64,000 nt of DNA from positions 1-64,000 of the IMG/VR virus record IMGVR_UViG_3300025141_000046; one strand, 5' to 3'. Under the pieces are notes generated by a model that saw only the letters and a program-made list of their open reading frames with translations, made no database searches and was not told the origin of the DNA. The position numbers were made by a program, and so were the translations under genes. The number at the start of each line of letters is the position of its first letter. Within the stretch, counting starts at the first letter, position 1. Source of the stretch: a virus. Positions 36,932 through 48,000 of the stretch are shown one piece after another.

Positions 36932-37894
36932 CTAAAAAAGAGATCCTGACTTTAAAGATCTTATTTTAAACATTAGGCTTTCATCTCTTGACCAAGATTT
37001 TGACTCTTTTGACATGACAGCGAACTCTTTTTTTGACATTTCGCCTACATCTTTTTTTGTATTGTTTTCTAATATTCTCACACTGCAACCACGCATAGAT
37101 AGATTTTTGGCAATTTTATGAGATTCTAACTTCATATCTTGATCAAGAGCAAGCAAGATAGGAGTTCTATTTTCAATAATCTTTGAATAAAGTCTGCTAG
37201 CCGTAGAAAGTTTTGATCCTAGCAGACAAGTTGAATTTCCGCTCGCTTTCATTAAATCAAAAATGCCTTCAACAAGTGTAAGCTCAGAATTCCAGTCTAT
37301 ATTCATTTCATTAAAAATTATTTCTGTCTTTTTTGCTTTAGAATTTAGATATTTTGGAAAACCCTTTGCATCAATTGACCTTGATACAAAGTAATTCAAA
37401 GATCCAGACAGGTCAAATGAAGGAACTATGACTCTTCTTTTAAAGTATGAGCTTTTACATGTACCAATATTAAAGTACCACATGTCTCTTTGTGTAATAT
37501 TGCGTCTCTTGCAGTATGAGATAACATCTCTAATATCAGGATCAAAACCTTGAAAAGAAGCAAGATGTACAAAATTATCAGGCAGAATTACAAAATATTT
37601 GTCTTCTTCATTCTCAATATTTTTATTTTTTGTCCCAGACGGGAGGCCAAATAATCTCTCAAACTCTTTTGCGTGGGCTCTCGGCCTATGCTTTTTCAAA
37701 ATAAAATATAAATTTTTACTTTTTTCACCACAAATCCAGCAATGACACATCCATGAATCTGTATTGATTGAAAATTTTCCCTTCTTCTCTCCGCATGATG
37801 GACACCCAACTGCTACATTGACTCCGTCTCTAGCAATTTTTAAAGATCCGAAAGACCTTTTTAAAAATTCAATCTTTTCTGTGTGAGATCTCAT
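36932..37894 (-). CDS. DNA primase, gp61-like
   Basis: A 320-residue protein (T4 gp61: 342) with an ATG start. The N-terminus has a zinc-binding domain with Cys31 and Cys34 (GCPSCGEKKG) and Cys/His near 50-55 (MCHCWICGEK). The C-terminal Toprim domain shows Glu209 and Asp213 (LTLVEGIFDLMK) and the LLALDQDMKLE Asp pair near 251-253. It makes RNA primers for lagging-strand synthesis together with a gp41-type helicase, which is not in this window. The upstream gene is the RuvC-like resolvase. The ribosome site is weak. Confidence 0.88.
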   Translation of the reverse strand: MRSHTEKIEFLKRSFGSLKIARDGVNVAVGCPSCGEKKGKFSINTDSWMCHCWICGEKSKNLYFILKKHRPRAHAKEFERLFGLPSGTKNKNIENEEDKYFVILPDNFVHLASFQGFDPDIRDVISYCKRRNITQRDMWYFNIGTCKSSYFKRRVIVPSFDLSGSLNYFVSRSIDAKGFPKYLNSKAKKTEIIFNEMNIDWNSELTLVEGIFDLMKASGNSTCLLGSKLSTASRLYSKIIENRTPILLALDQDMKLESHKIAKNLSMRGCSVRILENNTKKDVGEMSKKEFAVMSKESKSWSRDESLMFKIRSLKSGSLF

Positions 37895-37918
37895 CCGTTT
37901 TAATTTTATAATTTTGAT

Positions 37919-38470
37919 CTATATTTTACAATCTATAATTCCTGCACGAGAAACAATATACGCATCAATCATATCATGTGATCTCGGATCAACAACAATC
38001 TCTCCTTTTCTAGGACCTGATTTTAATTTTTTTTCTGGCCACTTGTAATCTACATTTGTCATAGCCCAGACATAAAGTTGATCCTTAACTGGTAAGCCGC
38101 CGTCTTTTTTTCTTTTTATTTTAATACCAAGTGATTTTCTAGCAGTGTTTACATTAAAAAATATAGGCTCAATATTAAAAATCTCAAAGCACGAAAAAGA
38201 CACTATTCCATTAAACTTTGAAAGAGTTGAAATTGTCCGCGCTGATGAAAATCCTGATCTAAATGATTGAAGATTCTCTTCTACAAATATTTTTTCAATC
38301 TTGTACTTTTTAGATATTGCTGTCAAGACATTCTTTACAGACTCACCTTTTTTAAATATTGATTTTTCCTTGCTTGTATCAATATACCCAGTTTCAACTA
38401 TTTTCTCATTGATGTCGAGCACACACCACCCTGTGCAAGAAGTTGAAATATCAAGGCCAAGTGCAATCAC
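37919..38470 (-). CDS. RuvC-like Holliday junction resolvase
   Basis: A 183-residue protein starting with GTG at 38470, which overlaps the TAG of the preceding structural gene (TAGTG). The RNase-H fold with acidic residues is clear: Asp7 in ALGLDISTSCTGW, Glu64 in KIFVEENLQSFRSGF, and Asp166/Asp169 in SHDMIDAYI. This matches RuvC-family resolvases used by some phages in place of T4 endonuclease VII to trim branched DNA before packaging. It follows a LamG-type structural gene and precedes the primase. Confidence 0.85.
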   Translation of the reverse strand: MIALGLDISTSCTGWCVLDINEKIVETGYIDTSKEKSIFKKGESVKNVLTAISKKYKIEKIFVEENLQSFRSGFSSARTISTLSKFNGIVSFSCFEIFNIEPIFFNVNTARKSLGIKIKRKKDGGLPVKDQLYVWAMTNVDYKWPEKKLKSGPRKGEIVVDPRSHDMIDAYIVSRAGIIDCKI

Positions 38471-40953
38471 TAGAAATCCATCTTAAATCTTAATAGCATA
38501 CTATCATCAACTCTTTTCTTAATAGGTTGCGCAAGATTTGCTCGAGCTATAACATTTAGATTTTCATCGTGGATATTCAGAGAATCTATATACACAAATG
38601 GCCGACCCTCATCTGACGGACTATCTGACGCTGAAAGAGATAGATACGAAGGATTACTAGATGAGTTGAACATTCCTGCAGGTAGCGGGATATTCAGTAT
38701 TGATACATGTGTATTCTGCTCACCCTTCATTTTGATTTCGAAGCAATCTTTACCAAAGTAAGAAAGCGATGGAGATTTAACAATTGCAACACCTTCTTTG
38801 TATAGAATATTACCAACATTTGACCAAACTGGATTTTTACCCTCTGCATCGGATCTATACAGTGCACCGCGACCGTTATCCCTTAGTGTTATTCTTATCT
38901 TGCCATCAGATCCAGTAAGTGAGGGATCAGATACATAGAACGTATCTGTCTGAATCTGGTCTCCGTAGTAAATATTAGATATGTCAAAGAAGCAAATTTC
39001 ATTTGATGATCTATCACGCGTTCTCTGTGCTATTGTTAAAATCGGCCCAGCAGTTCCGCCTGTACTTTCCGGTGTAACACCTGCAAGGAGGCCAGCAATT
39101 GACTCCTTGCTTAGATTATCAGGCAGAGTTGCTGCATCACCGTCTAGAGCTGCATTCATATCTGCAACAGTTGTTGTTGGAAGTCCTGGAAATATCTTTC
39201 CAGACGGAATCATATTTTCTAAAGAAACTATGCTTAAATCCTTTCCTGCATGTTTTCTAAGAAATCTATCTGACACAGTTGAGCTTGATAGAATATACGA
39301 AAAATTAGGATTAAAATTTCCGTTATCGTTTGGCAAAAGTGTTAAATTTCTTTTCTTTATTGATCCAGTGGAGTAAGCATATGTAGTTGCACTTATATCA
39401 ACAACAGTTGTATCAATTGTCGATGCTGTTAAATTTAAGCATCTTGGCATATTGTTTGTAACAAAGTCTTTTACATGATTTTCAAGATTCATTACAAAAC
39501 CGCCTACACCAAAAGAGAAAGTTTCGTTAAACGGCTGTGTCGACTTTACATTCTGTGTCTGAAACGGTGTGATGAGCATGTCTCTCTTTCGAACGTTTGG
39601 GATAAAAAACGGTGGAACATAAAAGAGAAGATTTTTATTACTTTCTGGGGATGATGTTCCTAGAAGAGATATCTCCTCCTTTGAGATGTGTTTATCGTAT
39701 ATTTTTACTTCATGAATTTCTGCGTTTAAAGGATGCCTCATTGTATACACAGGGTCGATATTTGTCCCGAAGGTTAGGGTTGGCTGGACCCCTTCTTTTA
39801 AAGTCTCTAAGTTAAAAAACTTTGCTTCATTGTCACTACCCTCATAATAATTTCCCATAACAAGCGCTGCATTTGAAATATGGGAGGGCGGCATGATAGA
39901 TGAAGACGGAACAACAAACGATGTAGATACTCCATCTATATCTAGACTTCCAGTTCCACTATTATAACTATTAGTACCCCATCTGACAGTGCAATGATGC
40001 CAGTTATTTTTCTTTAATGAATTGTCTCCCGATAGAAAAATAAGATCTCTTGGGTATGTCCCAAGAGATCCATATGCTACTTCACTTGGGGATATATCTG
40101 CACTGTGACTAAGCTGTAGCATTAATCTAAATCCGTCGACCTGACCGCTTGCGTCAACACTGCTTCCAGATACCAGGGAAAGTGCAAAAGTTGATGATAG
40201 ATGTAAAATTGTGCCTGCTTTAAAATCATATCCTTTATCATTAGTATATCTTGGGTTTACATACATGTCTATGGAAAAAGAGCCGGTCGGAGAGTATGGT
40301 CTTGGTAATGCTGAAGATGTTGTAAAATTTTGATAAATTATCGCAGAGTTATCTGGTATTCTTGCTGTAGATCCAATTCCCGGTGCTCCAGATGTTTGCG
40401 GTGCAGAAAAGAAATTTAAGCTGTGATAGTTTGTATATGCCATCTCACAAAGATCGTATCTAGATTCATAAAATGTCATCAAACTATTTCTAATCGCAGA
40501 TTTCTCAATCGCAACATCATTAAGCGAAAATGGCGGGTCAAATCTTGTAATAAAAATCTTTTTTGAACTTGCAATAGGCGCTGGTGACTGATTAACACCG
40601 AGCATATAATTTTCAACCCAAGTTCTAACATCTGCTGTAGTACCGGAAATATTTGCTGCTGATACCTGGTCAATTGCGGTCTTTAGGCTTAGAAGCATTG
40701 TGAAATCTTCGACATTAAACGGTCTAGCACTCGGGCTAGCGTTGATATCATTGCTAGCCTGTCTAGCTACACCAGGTGCTACAAGCTCTTTTATAAAAGG
40801 ACTCGGCCTTCTTCGTAATGGAACTGAACCTGACGTTCCAGGCAAAATGTCTAGTGACTCTATCGGTATACTAGAGCTTAAATAATCCGTTTCAGGGTGC
40901 AGTGTTAACGAAAATTTTTCTACTCTTTCTGGAGGTATTTTAATAATTGACAT
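38470..40953 (-). CDS. Adhesin-like structural protein with LamG/concanavalin fold
   Basis: An 827-residue protein with an ATG start. Residues ~200-435 form a LamG/concanavalin-type jelly roll: YSPTGSFSIDMYVNPRY, then KKNNWHHCTVRWGTN and the closing AEIHEVKIYDKHISKEEISL. Such domains often bind sugars. The C-terminal ~200 residues end with LNIHDENLNVIARANL and a PIKKRV...RFKMDF tail, shared in pattern with the 418-aa neighbour. There is no signal peptide. It probably belongs to the outer baseplate or fibres and may touch the host surface. The following RuvC-like gene starts on its stop codon. Confidence 0.65.
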   Translation of the reverse strand: MSIIKIPPERVEKFSLTLHPETDYLSSSIPIESLDILPGTSGSVPLRRRPSPFIKELVAPGVARQASNDINASPSARPFNVEDFTMLLSLKTAIDQVSAANISGTTADVRTWVENYMLGVNQSPAPIASSKKIFITRFDPPFSLNDVAIEKSAIRNSLMTFYESRYDLCEMAYTNYHSLNFFSAPQTSGAPGIGSTARIPDNSAIIYQNFTTSSALPRPYSPTGSFSIDMYVNPRYTNDKGYDFKAGTILHLSSTFALSLVSGSSVDASGQVDGFRLMLQLSHSADISPSEVAYGSLGTYPRDLIFLSGDNSLKKNNWHHCTVRWGTNSYNSGTGSLDIDGVSTSFVVPSSSIMPPSHISNAALVMGNYYEGSDNEAKFFNLETLKEGVQPTLTFGTNIDPVYTMRHPLNAEIHEVKIYDKHISKEEISLLGTSSPESNKNLLFYVPPFFIPNVRKRDMLITPFQTQNVKSTQPFNETFSFGVGGFVMNLENHVKDFVTNNMPRCLNLTASTIDTTVVDISATTYAYSTGSIKKRNLTLLPNDNGNFNPNFSYILSSSTVSDRFLRKHAGKDLSIVSLENMIPSGKIFPGLPTTTVADMNAALDGDAATLPDNLSKESIAGLLAGVTPESTGGTAGPILTIAQRTRDRSSNEICFFDISNIYYGDQIQTDTFYVSDPSLTGSDGKIRITLRDNGRGALYRSDAEGKNPVWSNVGNILYKEGVAIVKSPSLSYFGKDCFEIKMKGEQNTHVSILNIPLPAGMFNSSSNPSYLSLSASDSPSDEGRPFVYIDSLNIHDENLNVIARANLAQPIKKRVDDSMLLRFKMDF

Positions 40954-40962
40954 GACAAGACT

Positions 40963-42219
40963 CTAGAAGTCGAGCCTCACCCTTATAGTCAAATCCTTCT
41001 CATCGTTTTTCTCTATCGGCCTAGACGTCTTTGCGACTGCGACAAGATTATCATTCTCATCGTAGAGACCAATCGTAGTAATATATGAGAATGGTTTTTG
41101 GGTTTGCTCCTGACCTGGTTCGATAACTTTAATTCTATTTGTTGTTGTATTTACGTATGTCGGATTAGAAGAGTAGTTAAACTCATCGGCCGTAGCCCTG
41201 CAGAAAACAAGGGTAGAGTTAATGTTTGTTAAATTCTGGAATGTAATTGCTGTATTTGAACCTGATGACATTCTACATGACGCAAGGTGGTCAACGATAT
41301 CGTCAATACTAGCAGATGTAAGAAGATCTGGAATAAACTGTGCTCTCGCATTTGTACCAGGGACTATTGGGCCGCCTGTTGGGCCGCCGCCAAGATATCC
41401 TGTGCCTAGACATACCTTCCCGGCTCCAAATAATGCTTCTGTTGTTACAGCTGATATTGTCCCAGATGCATGCTGTGTTCCTGATAATATTTTTGCAAGA
41501 TCAAAAACACTGATGCCATGCTGATAAAACATTAGTCCAACATTTCTAGACGTGTTTGATGCATCTACTATGTTGCCAACCTCTCCTCCGAATGAGCTTA
41601 GGACATTTGTTGATGACCCAACGTCTGTATAGATAGCTGAACCTGATTCTGATGTCTGTGTTAGATTTGGCTTATCTGTATCAATATCATGTGATGCTGT
41701 CTGATAAAATCTCATTGCAAAAGAATCTCTTTTTATCTTGTCTCGAGAGAAAAGACGCTTAAAGGAAATAAACATTGCCTCTTCTATATTGTCAGATGCT
41801 AATGAAGAGCCTATAAACGGTGCAGTAAACCTGCTATTTGAATTACCAAGAAGAAGCTGGGCGAACTGTCTATAGTTTGAAACCTTCTCTCTCATCATTA
41901 GAGACTGAGATATGTATAAGACTTTTCCTGCTGTATCAACTCCAGTCGATGCCGATGCACAGAGCGCTGATCCTGAATATAGTCCGACTGTCATGTCAAA
42001 TACAGCATTTGCAGTTTGCAATGTGTAATCTTGATCAAAGACTGTTTGAAACAAAGAGGATGTAACTCCAGGTCCCACACCTCCTGTGACAAATACTTGA
42101 TATTTTTTTCTTGAAACTGTTCCTGAAATATCTGATTCTATAACATCAACTAGCTGGTTCAAATATGATCTAGTTGACTTAATGTCTGCTGCTGCGTTAA
42201 GCTGTTTATACGTACTCAC
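40963..42219 (-). CDS. Structural protein sharing a C-terminal module (418 aa)
   Basis: Starts with GTG at 42219, with AGGAAC eight bases upstream. The N-terminal helix (YKQLNAAADIKSTRSYLNQL) leads to a beta-rich body. The C-terminus, TTIGLYDENDNLVAVAKTSR, then PIEKNDEKDLTIRVRLDF, matches the C-terminal pattern of the 827-aa gene downstream. No catalytic feature is seen. I do not recognise the family by name. It likely belongs to the same baseplate or fibre assembly as its neighbours, with the shared end as a docking module. Confidence 0.55.
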   Translation of the reverse strand: MSTYKQLNAAADIKSTRSYLNQLVDVIESDISGTVSRKKYQVFVTGGVGPGVTSSLFQTVFDQDYTLQTANAVFDMTVGLYSGSALCASASTGVDTAGKVLYISQSLMMREKVSNYRQFAQLLLGNSNSRFTAPFIGSSLASDNIEEAMFISFKRLFSRDKIKRDSFAMRFYQTASHDIDTDKPNLTQTSESGSAIYTDVGSSTNVLSSFGGEVGNIVDASNTSRNVGLMFYQHGISVFDLAKILSGTQHASGTISAVTTEALFGAGKVCLGTGYLGGGPTGGPIVPGTNARAQFIPDLLTSASIDDIVDHLASCRMSSGSNTAITFQNLTNINSTLVFCRATADEFNYSSNPTYVNTTTNRIKVIEPGQEQTQKPFSYITTIGLYDENDNLVAVAKTSRPIEKNDEKDLTIRVRLDF

Positions 42220-42237
42220 TTAAGGTTCCTCTTATCT

Positions 42238-42945
42238 TTAAAAAACATTCACATTAAAACTTATAAATTGGCCTGAATTATAGCCTGATACTGTTACAAC
42301 CCTCGAAACAACGCTATTGTTTCCTTCAGTGTGTGAATAAGTGTTAAAAATATCCCCTGCAACTTCTTTTACAACGATAGAAAATGTAACCTTTGAAAGA
42401 TTTGCAGAGTCAATAGATGCATTACATGGAATAGTGTATGTTGCAATATTATAATTATCAACAGTATCAGGAATAACATTCTTAACAGTCATAAATGTAT
42501 AATCAAGTGTCACTCTATACGAGTAATCTGTATTGTCAACATCAACTGTTGTTCCGTTTGGTGCTGTCTGTTTGATAGTAACTGACTGTACTGTAGATCC
42601 TCCTACTTTTCCCCTGTACAAGCTCATTGTATTTGATGTAAGGGACGTTTCAAGAGCAAGTATTGGCAAAATATACAAGCTATTATTATTAAGACTCAAA
42701 TTTCTATATTTCACACCTAGATAGCCAGTTGTACATGCCTCAAGAACAGGTGTGTTCTTTTCTATCTTCTCTTTGCCTACAGTTCTTCCAAACTGCTCTA
42801 TAATGCTATAATCAACTTCATCATCAGCGAGAGCAAACTTAGCTATTGAAAAATTTCCAACACCGTTGGCTAGTAGCTCTCTACCCTTATCAGTTAAAAC
42901 AGCGTCTAAAATTATATTATTTGTAGAATGATCTAGGAAACCCAA
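42238..42945 (-). CDS. Structural protein with N-terminal DAV-T-x-x-G module (235 aa)
   Basis: Starts with TTG at 42945 following a perfect AAGGAG, which supports the unusual start. The first 50 residues (FLDHSTNNIILDAVLTDKGR, ELLANGVGNFSIAKFALADD) match the N-terminus of the 389-aa protein at 51921-53090. The rest is beta-rich and ends with an FNVNVF tail. Proteins with this N-terminal module occur among baseplate and fibre genes of T4-like phages of marine type, recalled rather than checked. A structural tail role is the best inference. Confidence 0.6.
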   Translation of the reverse strand: MGFLDHSTNNIILDAVLTDKGRELLANGVGNFSIAKFALADDEVDYSIIEQFGRTVGKEKIEKNTPVLEACTTGYLGVKYRNLSLNNNSLYILPILALETSLTSNTMSLYRGKVGGSTVQSVTIKQTAPNGTTVDVDNTDYSYRVTLDYTFMTVKNVIPDTVDNYNIATYTIPCNASIDSANLSKVTFSIVVKEVAGDIFNTYSHTEGNNSVVSRVVTVSGYNSGQFISFNVNVF

Positions 42946-43005
42946 TTTAAACTCCTTACCTGATTATATATTACGATAATCAACTTCTGTAAATCTATTC
43001 GTTAA

Positions 43006-45027
43006 CTAGAAGATAGTTTTAACTGTTGCTGATGTCATCGGAACATCAGCAACTTCACCTGTTTGATCTGATATAGCTATATCGAACGTTTGTGCATTTT
43101 GTAAATCAATATTAATTATTTGAAGCTTATACATGTCAGAAATTAATCTAAGTGATGTATCTACCTTAACAGAATCTTTCCCTTCACCAGCTGTATTCGT
43201 CTTAAGAACATCATAATACTCTGGGTCAAAAAATACTCTCATTCGTGTCGACTCAGAGCTTTTAATTGTGTCAACAAAAAGATCAGTCTTTAAATATAGA
43301 TTAGGATAAGATTTTGGAGCCCCGGGGGGTGAGATTCTCTTTCTAACAATTTTATTTTTAAAACTATTAAAAGATACTAAAACTTGCTCTGAGTATTCAG
43401 AAGTTAAACCTCGTGCGTCAACGCATGCCATTGCGTAGATATAACTCTCACTTCTTTTAAAGTCGAGGTCCTTATAGTGCTTTCTTGGACCGCGAACTTG
43501 GTAAATCTTTTCAGGCGGTGCTATTTCAAGCGGGACTACTTTTGATGTAGACATATCAAAATCATATTCAGCGAGCAACACAAACGATTCTTCGATGCTT
43601 CCTCTTCTTAGTATTTGATATCTTACAACATCTCTTTGTGGGTTCGTAGGCTCTTCCCAAAATATGTCAAGCGAGTAATCCTGAAAATTATAATTAAATC
43701 TTAGGTTTTGAGGTGGTTCTGGGGGTATTCTTTCAATTGCAACAGTTTGAGTTTTTACGCCTTCTGAGGCCACCATGCTAATTGCAAAAACTATCTCATC
43801 TGGTGTAGCGCCATCTGGATCTATTGCAGATGCTTCATATGCAGTTAAATATAAGACTTTTACGTTATAGAGATATGTTGCACCATATCTTATGTCTGAG
43901 TCTAAAATATTAAAATCTCCGTAGGTATCAATAATAATCGGCTCAAGCTGCCTAGTTGACATCTCGCTGTCTGCTCCAGCCTGTATCTCGGTTTTTTCTA
44001 CATAGTAGCCTATAGGATAAGAAGATTCATCAATTACACTTTTACCTAATGTTGCATCTTCCAATGTTAGTGTATACACGGGCGCCATCTCAAGCTCAAA
44101 CTCAGAAGAATCAACTGCATATGAAGAAGCCTGGGCGACATACATATCCTGAATTAATTTCACGTCAGATTCGACACTCATCAGCTCATCTTGATAAATA
44201 TTTCCCCTGTCCTCTAGGGCACCCAAGACAACATTTGAAATTACTGCATTGTTAATTGAAAATCCAAATTCAACAAATCTAACATCTCTCAGCGCCTCGG
44301 CAATAGTTTCAAATCTCGCATCAGCTGGTGCATAAGCAACACCTTTTGGTTGACTATTTGAAAGAGCCTTTCGAATAGTTGAAGTAGTCTGAGAAGACTC
44401 TGCCATGGGGGAGAAGAACTGACTTGTCAAGTTGGTCATAAACTGACTATCTGTATCAGATTTTGCATATGCATCAGAAAATGTTACAGAGCCCGTAATT
44501 TCATTGTAAAATGTATCATCAACCTGATTATCCTTGAGTATGATTGTTGAAAATCTTGAGTTTGCGATTGCACCTTCAAAAACAATTTTATCTGTCGAGG
44601 TGTTTATTAGTGTTTTTCCTTTTGCTATTGCATAATCCTTAAGAAAGCTATCAGTAGAAAGTGACGGTGGTGGCTGACTTCTTATTTTTAATATTACTGA
44701 CCTTGGAGATTTATTTTGCTTTTTTATAAATTCAACATTCTGGTCACTCGATGCGATATTTACTATTGTTTGTTCACCTGTTGAAACTGTTCTCTCGTCC
44801 CTCGTGTAATAGTTATAGTGAAACTCTGACGAAAGTGAAAGAATTTCAGGAAGGTCAATAAATGTCGGCGGTGATGATGGATATGTAGATGTACTAGTAA
44901 GCCCAAGCTCATCTGAAAGATACTCTGAGAATGATTGAATATCTAAGATTGCTGCATCTGTATACTCTTCTGCGCTAACACTCTTTTCACTTGTATCTGC
45001 ATGAACTGCTGTTTCGTCAGTTGCCAT
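43006..45027 (-). CDS. Baseplate-type structural protein with fibronectin type III domain (673 aa)
   Basis: ATG start with AGGGGAT. The body is beta-rich and negatively charged. A fibronectin-type III-like domain lies at about 434-535: PPEPPQNLRFNYN, SLDIFWEEP, YQILRRGS. FN3 domains are common in phage tail and baseplate proteins that contact surfaces. The N-terminal 250 residues contain no recognised domain. It lies between the TTG-started 235-aa gene and the 1371-aa gene. An outer baseplate or fibre-linked location is inferred. Confidence 0.6.
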   Translation of the reverse strand: MATDETAVHADTSEKSVSAEEYTDAAILDIQSFSEYLSDELGLTSTSTYPSSPPTFIDLPEILSLSSEFHYNYYTRDERTVSTGEQTIVNIASSDQNVEFIKKQNKSPRSVILKIRSQPPPSLSTDSFLKDYAIAKGKTLINTSTDKIVFEGAIANSRFSTIILKDNQVDDTFYNEITGSVTFSDAYAKSDTDSQFMTNLTSQFFSPMAESSQTTSTIRKALSNSQPKGVAYAPADARFETIAEALRDVRFVEFGFSINNAVISNVVLGALEDRGNIYQDELMSVESDVKLIQDMYVAQASSYAVDSSEFELEMAPVYTLTLEDATLGKSVIDESSYPIGYYVEKTEIQAGADSEMSTRQLEPIIIDTYGDFNILDSDIRYGATYLYNVKVLYLTAYEASAIDPDGATPDEIVFAISMVASEGVKTQTVAIERIPPEPPQNLRFNYNFQDYSLDIFWEEPTNPQRDVVRYQILRRGSIEESFVLLAEYDFDMSTSKVVPLEIAPPEKIYQVRGPRKHYKDLDFKRSESYIYAMACVDARGLTSEYSEQVLVSFNSFKNKIVRKRISPPGAPKSYPNLYLKTDLFVDTIKSSESTRMRVFFDPEYYDVLKTNTAGEGKDSVKVDTSLRLISDMYKLQIINIDLQNAQTFDIAISDQTGEVADVPMTSATVKTIF

Positions 45028-45040
45028 TTTATACTATCCC

Positions 45041-48000
45041 CTAAAGCCTTACTAGCTCTGATATATCCAATGGAGAATCTAGCTGTTGCTGCTCTACACT
45101 CGGGTCATCTTCTCTATCCTGTGTATACTCATCAGAATACTCCTCTGGTTTTAAGGATATAGTTGCATAATACTGTGTATACTCTCCGTTTCCATAGACA
45201 GAATCTGATCTTGATGATTCTAGAAACTCTCTCAATTCACTTTCCTTATTTGCCAGCTTAAATGTGTCAGGATCAATCAAAATACAAAATACTCTTTCAA
45301 ATATCTTTGGATATATTATTCTATTTCTATATTTCTGGCCACTCATAAATATTGATCTAGATATTTCTCCCTTGAGTCTATCGTAATTTAATGATGATTC
45401 AACATCTAGATCTACAAATAAAGTTCTAGCTTTTTCAACCATTGTCTGGTATATTATTTCATTTCCTGGGTCTGGACCGTCAAATAAAACATTTCCCTCA
45501 AGGAACGGAAAAACATCTTCATTTAAATCAAATCCAGTAGTTAGCTTCATAAATGTTTTAATGTAATAGTCAATAACATGATTTTCAAACATTATGCGTG
45601 AATCCACACCGAGATCTGTACTAAAATACTTACCTTCAGAAATAATATTTCCCACGTATGTTCCGTTATTTCCCTCAGGGCCATATTTTCTTACTACTAT
45701 TTTTGACATAATCTCATTAAAATCTTGAGGATCAGGAGCTGAAATTGCTGCATCAATATAGCTTGTCCACCACGAAGTTCCCTCTGCTCGTCCGGTAATA
45801 ATAAATTTAGAAGTATCAAAGACGTATCTCTGGGGTGCGTATACAGCGCTTTCATTTAAAAGATCTCTTTTCCAAATAGTAATTTCAATAATATTAGAGT
45901 CTCTATACGAAGTATCACCAGTCTCATCCATCATTCTATTTCTTAGAGCTTCAATCATTCCAGCGGGAACTCCGACCGGAGCAAGAAATCGTCGAGATGC
46001 AAATGAATTTTCTCTTTTTAAAAATTTTGATAATTTTAGAAAACCAGATAGATTTTTAGTCTGATTTACAAGGATTGCCTTCGTAGCAGGAACGTAGCCG
46101 TACTCTCTATTTGGAACTGAAAGTGAGTCATAAAGTGCCCGATTTAGAGATAATTGATCTTTTGTAATTGATAAAAGCGATGCTTTTTGAAAATCAGGAT
46201 CAGATCTAATTGGTCCCAGTGCATTATCAAAGCTATCTGAATCCATGTCTGATGATGACATGGCACTCAGCAAGTTAACAGCAGCGTTAGAAAGTTGATC
46301 AATTCCAGAGGCTGCTAGCAGACATGCAGCCATTCCTGTTTGCTCAGCATATAGTAAATTCTTTTTAAAGCTTTTAAATTTTGACAACCAGGCTTCAATA
46401 GCACCGTAAGACCCGTGGAGCCAAGTCTCAGCGCTTGATGCATAATTATCTACTACTGCGAATCGTTCTGTTTCACTAATGTGATTTCCGCTGGATGACT
46501 CAAGTGTCTCAAGATCAATATCATATGGAAATGCTTTGTGAAAGATATCAACTGCATCACAAAATCCGCACGGGCTTCGTTGATTTACAGCATACAGAAT
46601 ATACACAGACGATGCAGCAAATTCATTTTGAATCTTCCCACCTGAATCTTGGCTTCTGTAAGCTGATGCTTGGAAGTAAACTGAAAGTCTAAACATGTCA
46701 TGCCAGTACTCCTTGCAAACTGCTAGCGCGGCCATTATCTTTGCTTTTTGATCATAACCCCTAGAACTTGTATTCCAAGTATCTGTGAATGATGAATCAA
46801 GAGAATTTGCAACATCCTTGTGATATCTTCTAGTTGCAAAATATGGTGTTAGGAGTATGTTTTTCGGAGCATCGTTAAGAGAGTCACCTCCCCATAGGTG
46901 ACAAACACCTCCCAGCTCATCGACAAGAGTTACAATATCTCTTGTATCACTAGCTACGTCGATACCAGAAGTGTTCCTCTCATAAAATTTATTATCTGTA
47001 CCATCGCCGGGTATTATTCCAGATGAACCCATCGGATAGTAGAAGTAATCACTAGAAGAGCCGCCGCCGCTTGATTGATCCCAAACCTCTTCGTGCTGGA
47101 TGTTACCGTCCGGATGCGCGCCATCGCCATACCACACGACATGACCTGCACCGCTAGCTTCACCTGAATCAAATGAATCGATGATATCTTTTTGCAATTT
47201 TTCTATTGCCTTCCACTCAAGGACATTAGCAGCTTCTTTAAGTGTGCCCTGTGTAATTTTTCCATCCTGATACTCGCAGTATGCAACATTTAATGCTCCA
47301 ACATAGTATGCAATTGTTGAATCTTCTGAGGCCATTGCAGCAACTAAGAATGTAAAAAGATATGAATTTTTAATATCAGATACGTACTCCTGATTCCACA
47401 CGAGACCTTGACCTGTTGAGTCTCTTAGGCCCTTTAAGATATAGTGGTAGAATGTACTTGGCATAATTTTTAAACTTTCTGATTTTTTTTCGTATCCATA
47501 CTGATAAAAAGAATCATCTATGTAGCTATCACTCCCTGGTGTGGGTCCACAAAGTAGACTTCCGTAATCTTTAAGGTTGTCTGCTGCTAGAGATAGTGAG
47601 CCTATTAAGCTTTGAATTCGATCTTTAGCATCGTCGTACTCAAGCGTAGGTATTTCATCACAGTAATATGACCTACCAGTTCGAGATGAAGAAACACCAT
47701 CTGCAAGCTCCGCATTTGTCTGTGTATATGACTCTATTACATCTCTAGTATCGGAGCTTGAAAAATCTCGATTTGGTGTTAGAATATATCTTGTCAGATT
47801 ATCTTCTGATGTGGGTAATTTTTCCAGTATGCTTGATAAGTCTAAAGATGTGGATCTTCCAAAAGATCTTTCTATAAATGTAGATATATCAGATACATTT
47901 GTTGAAGCTCCAGCAAGTGAGCTATTTTTTGAAAAAACTAATGTCTGGAGTGTGTCTAGAGCTGCAAAGCTGCATAAATTTGCTAAAAATGCACCTATTG

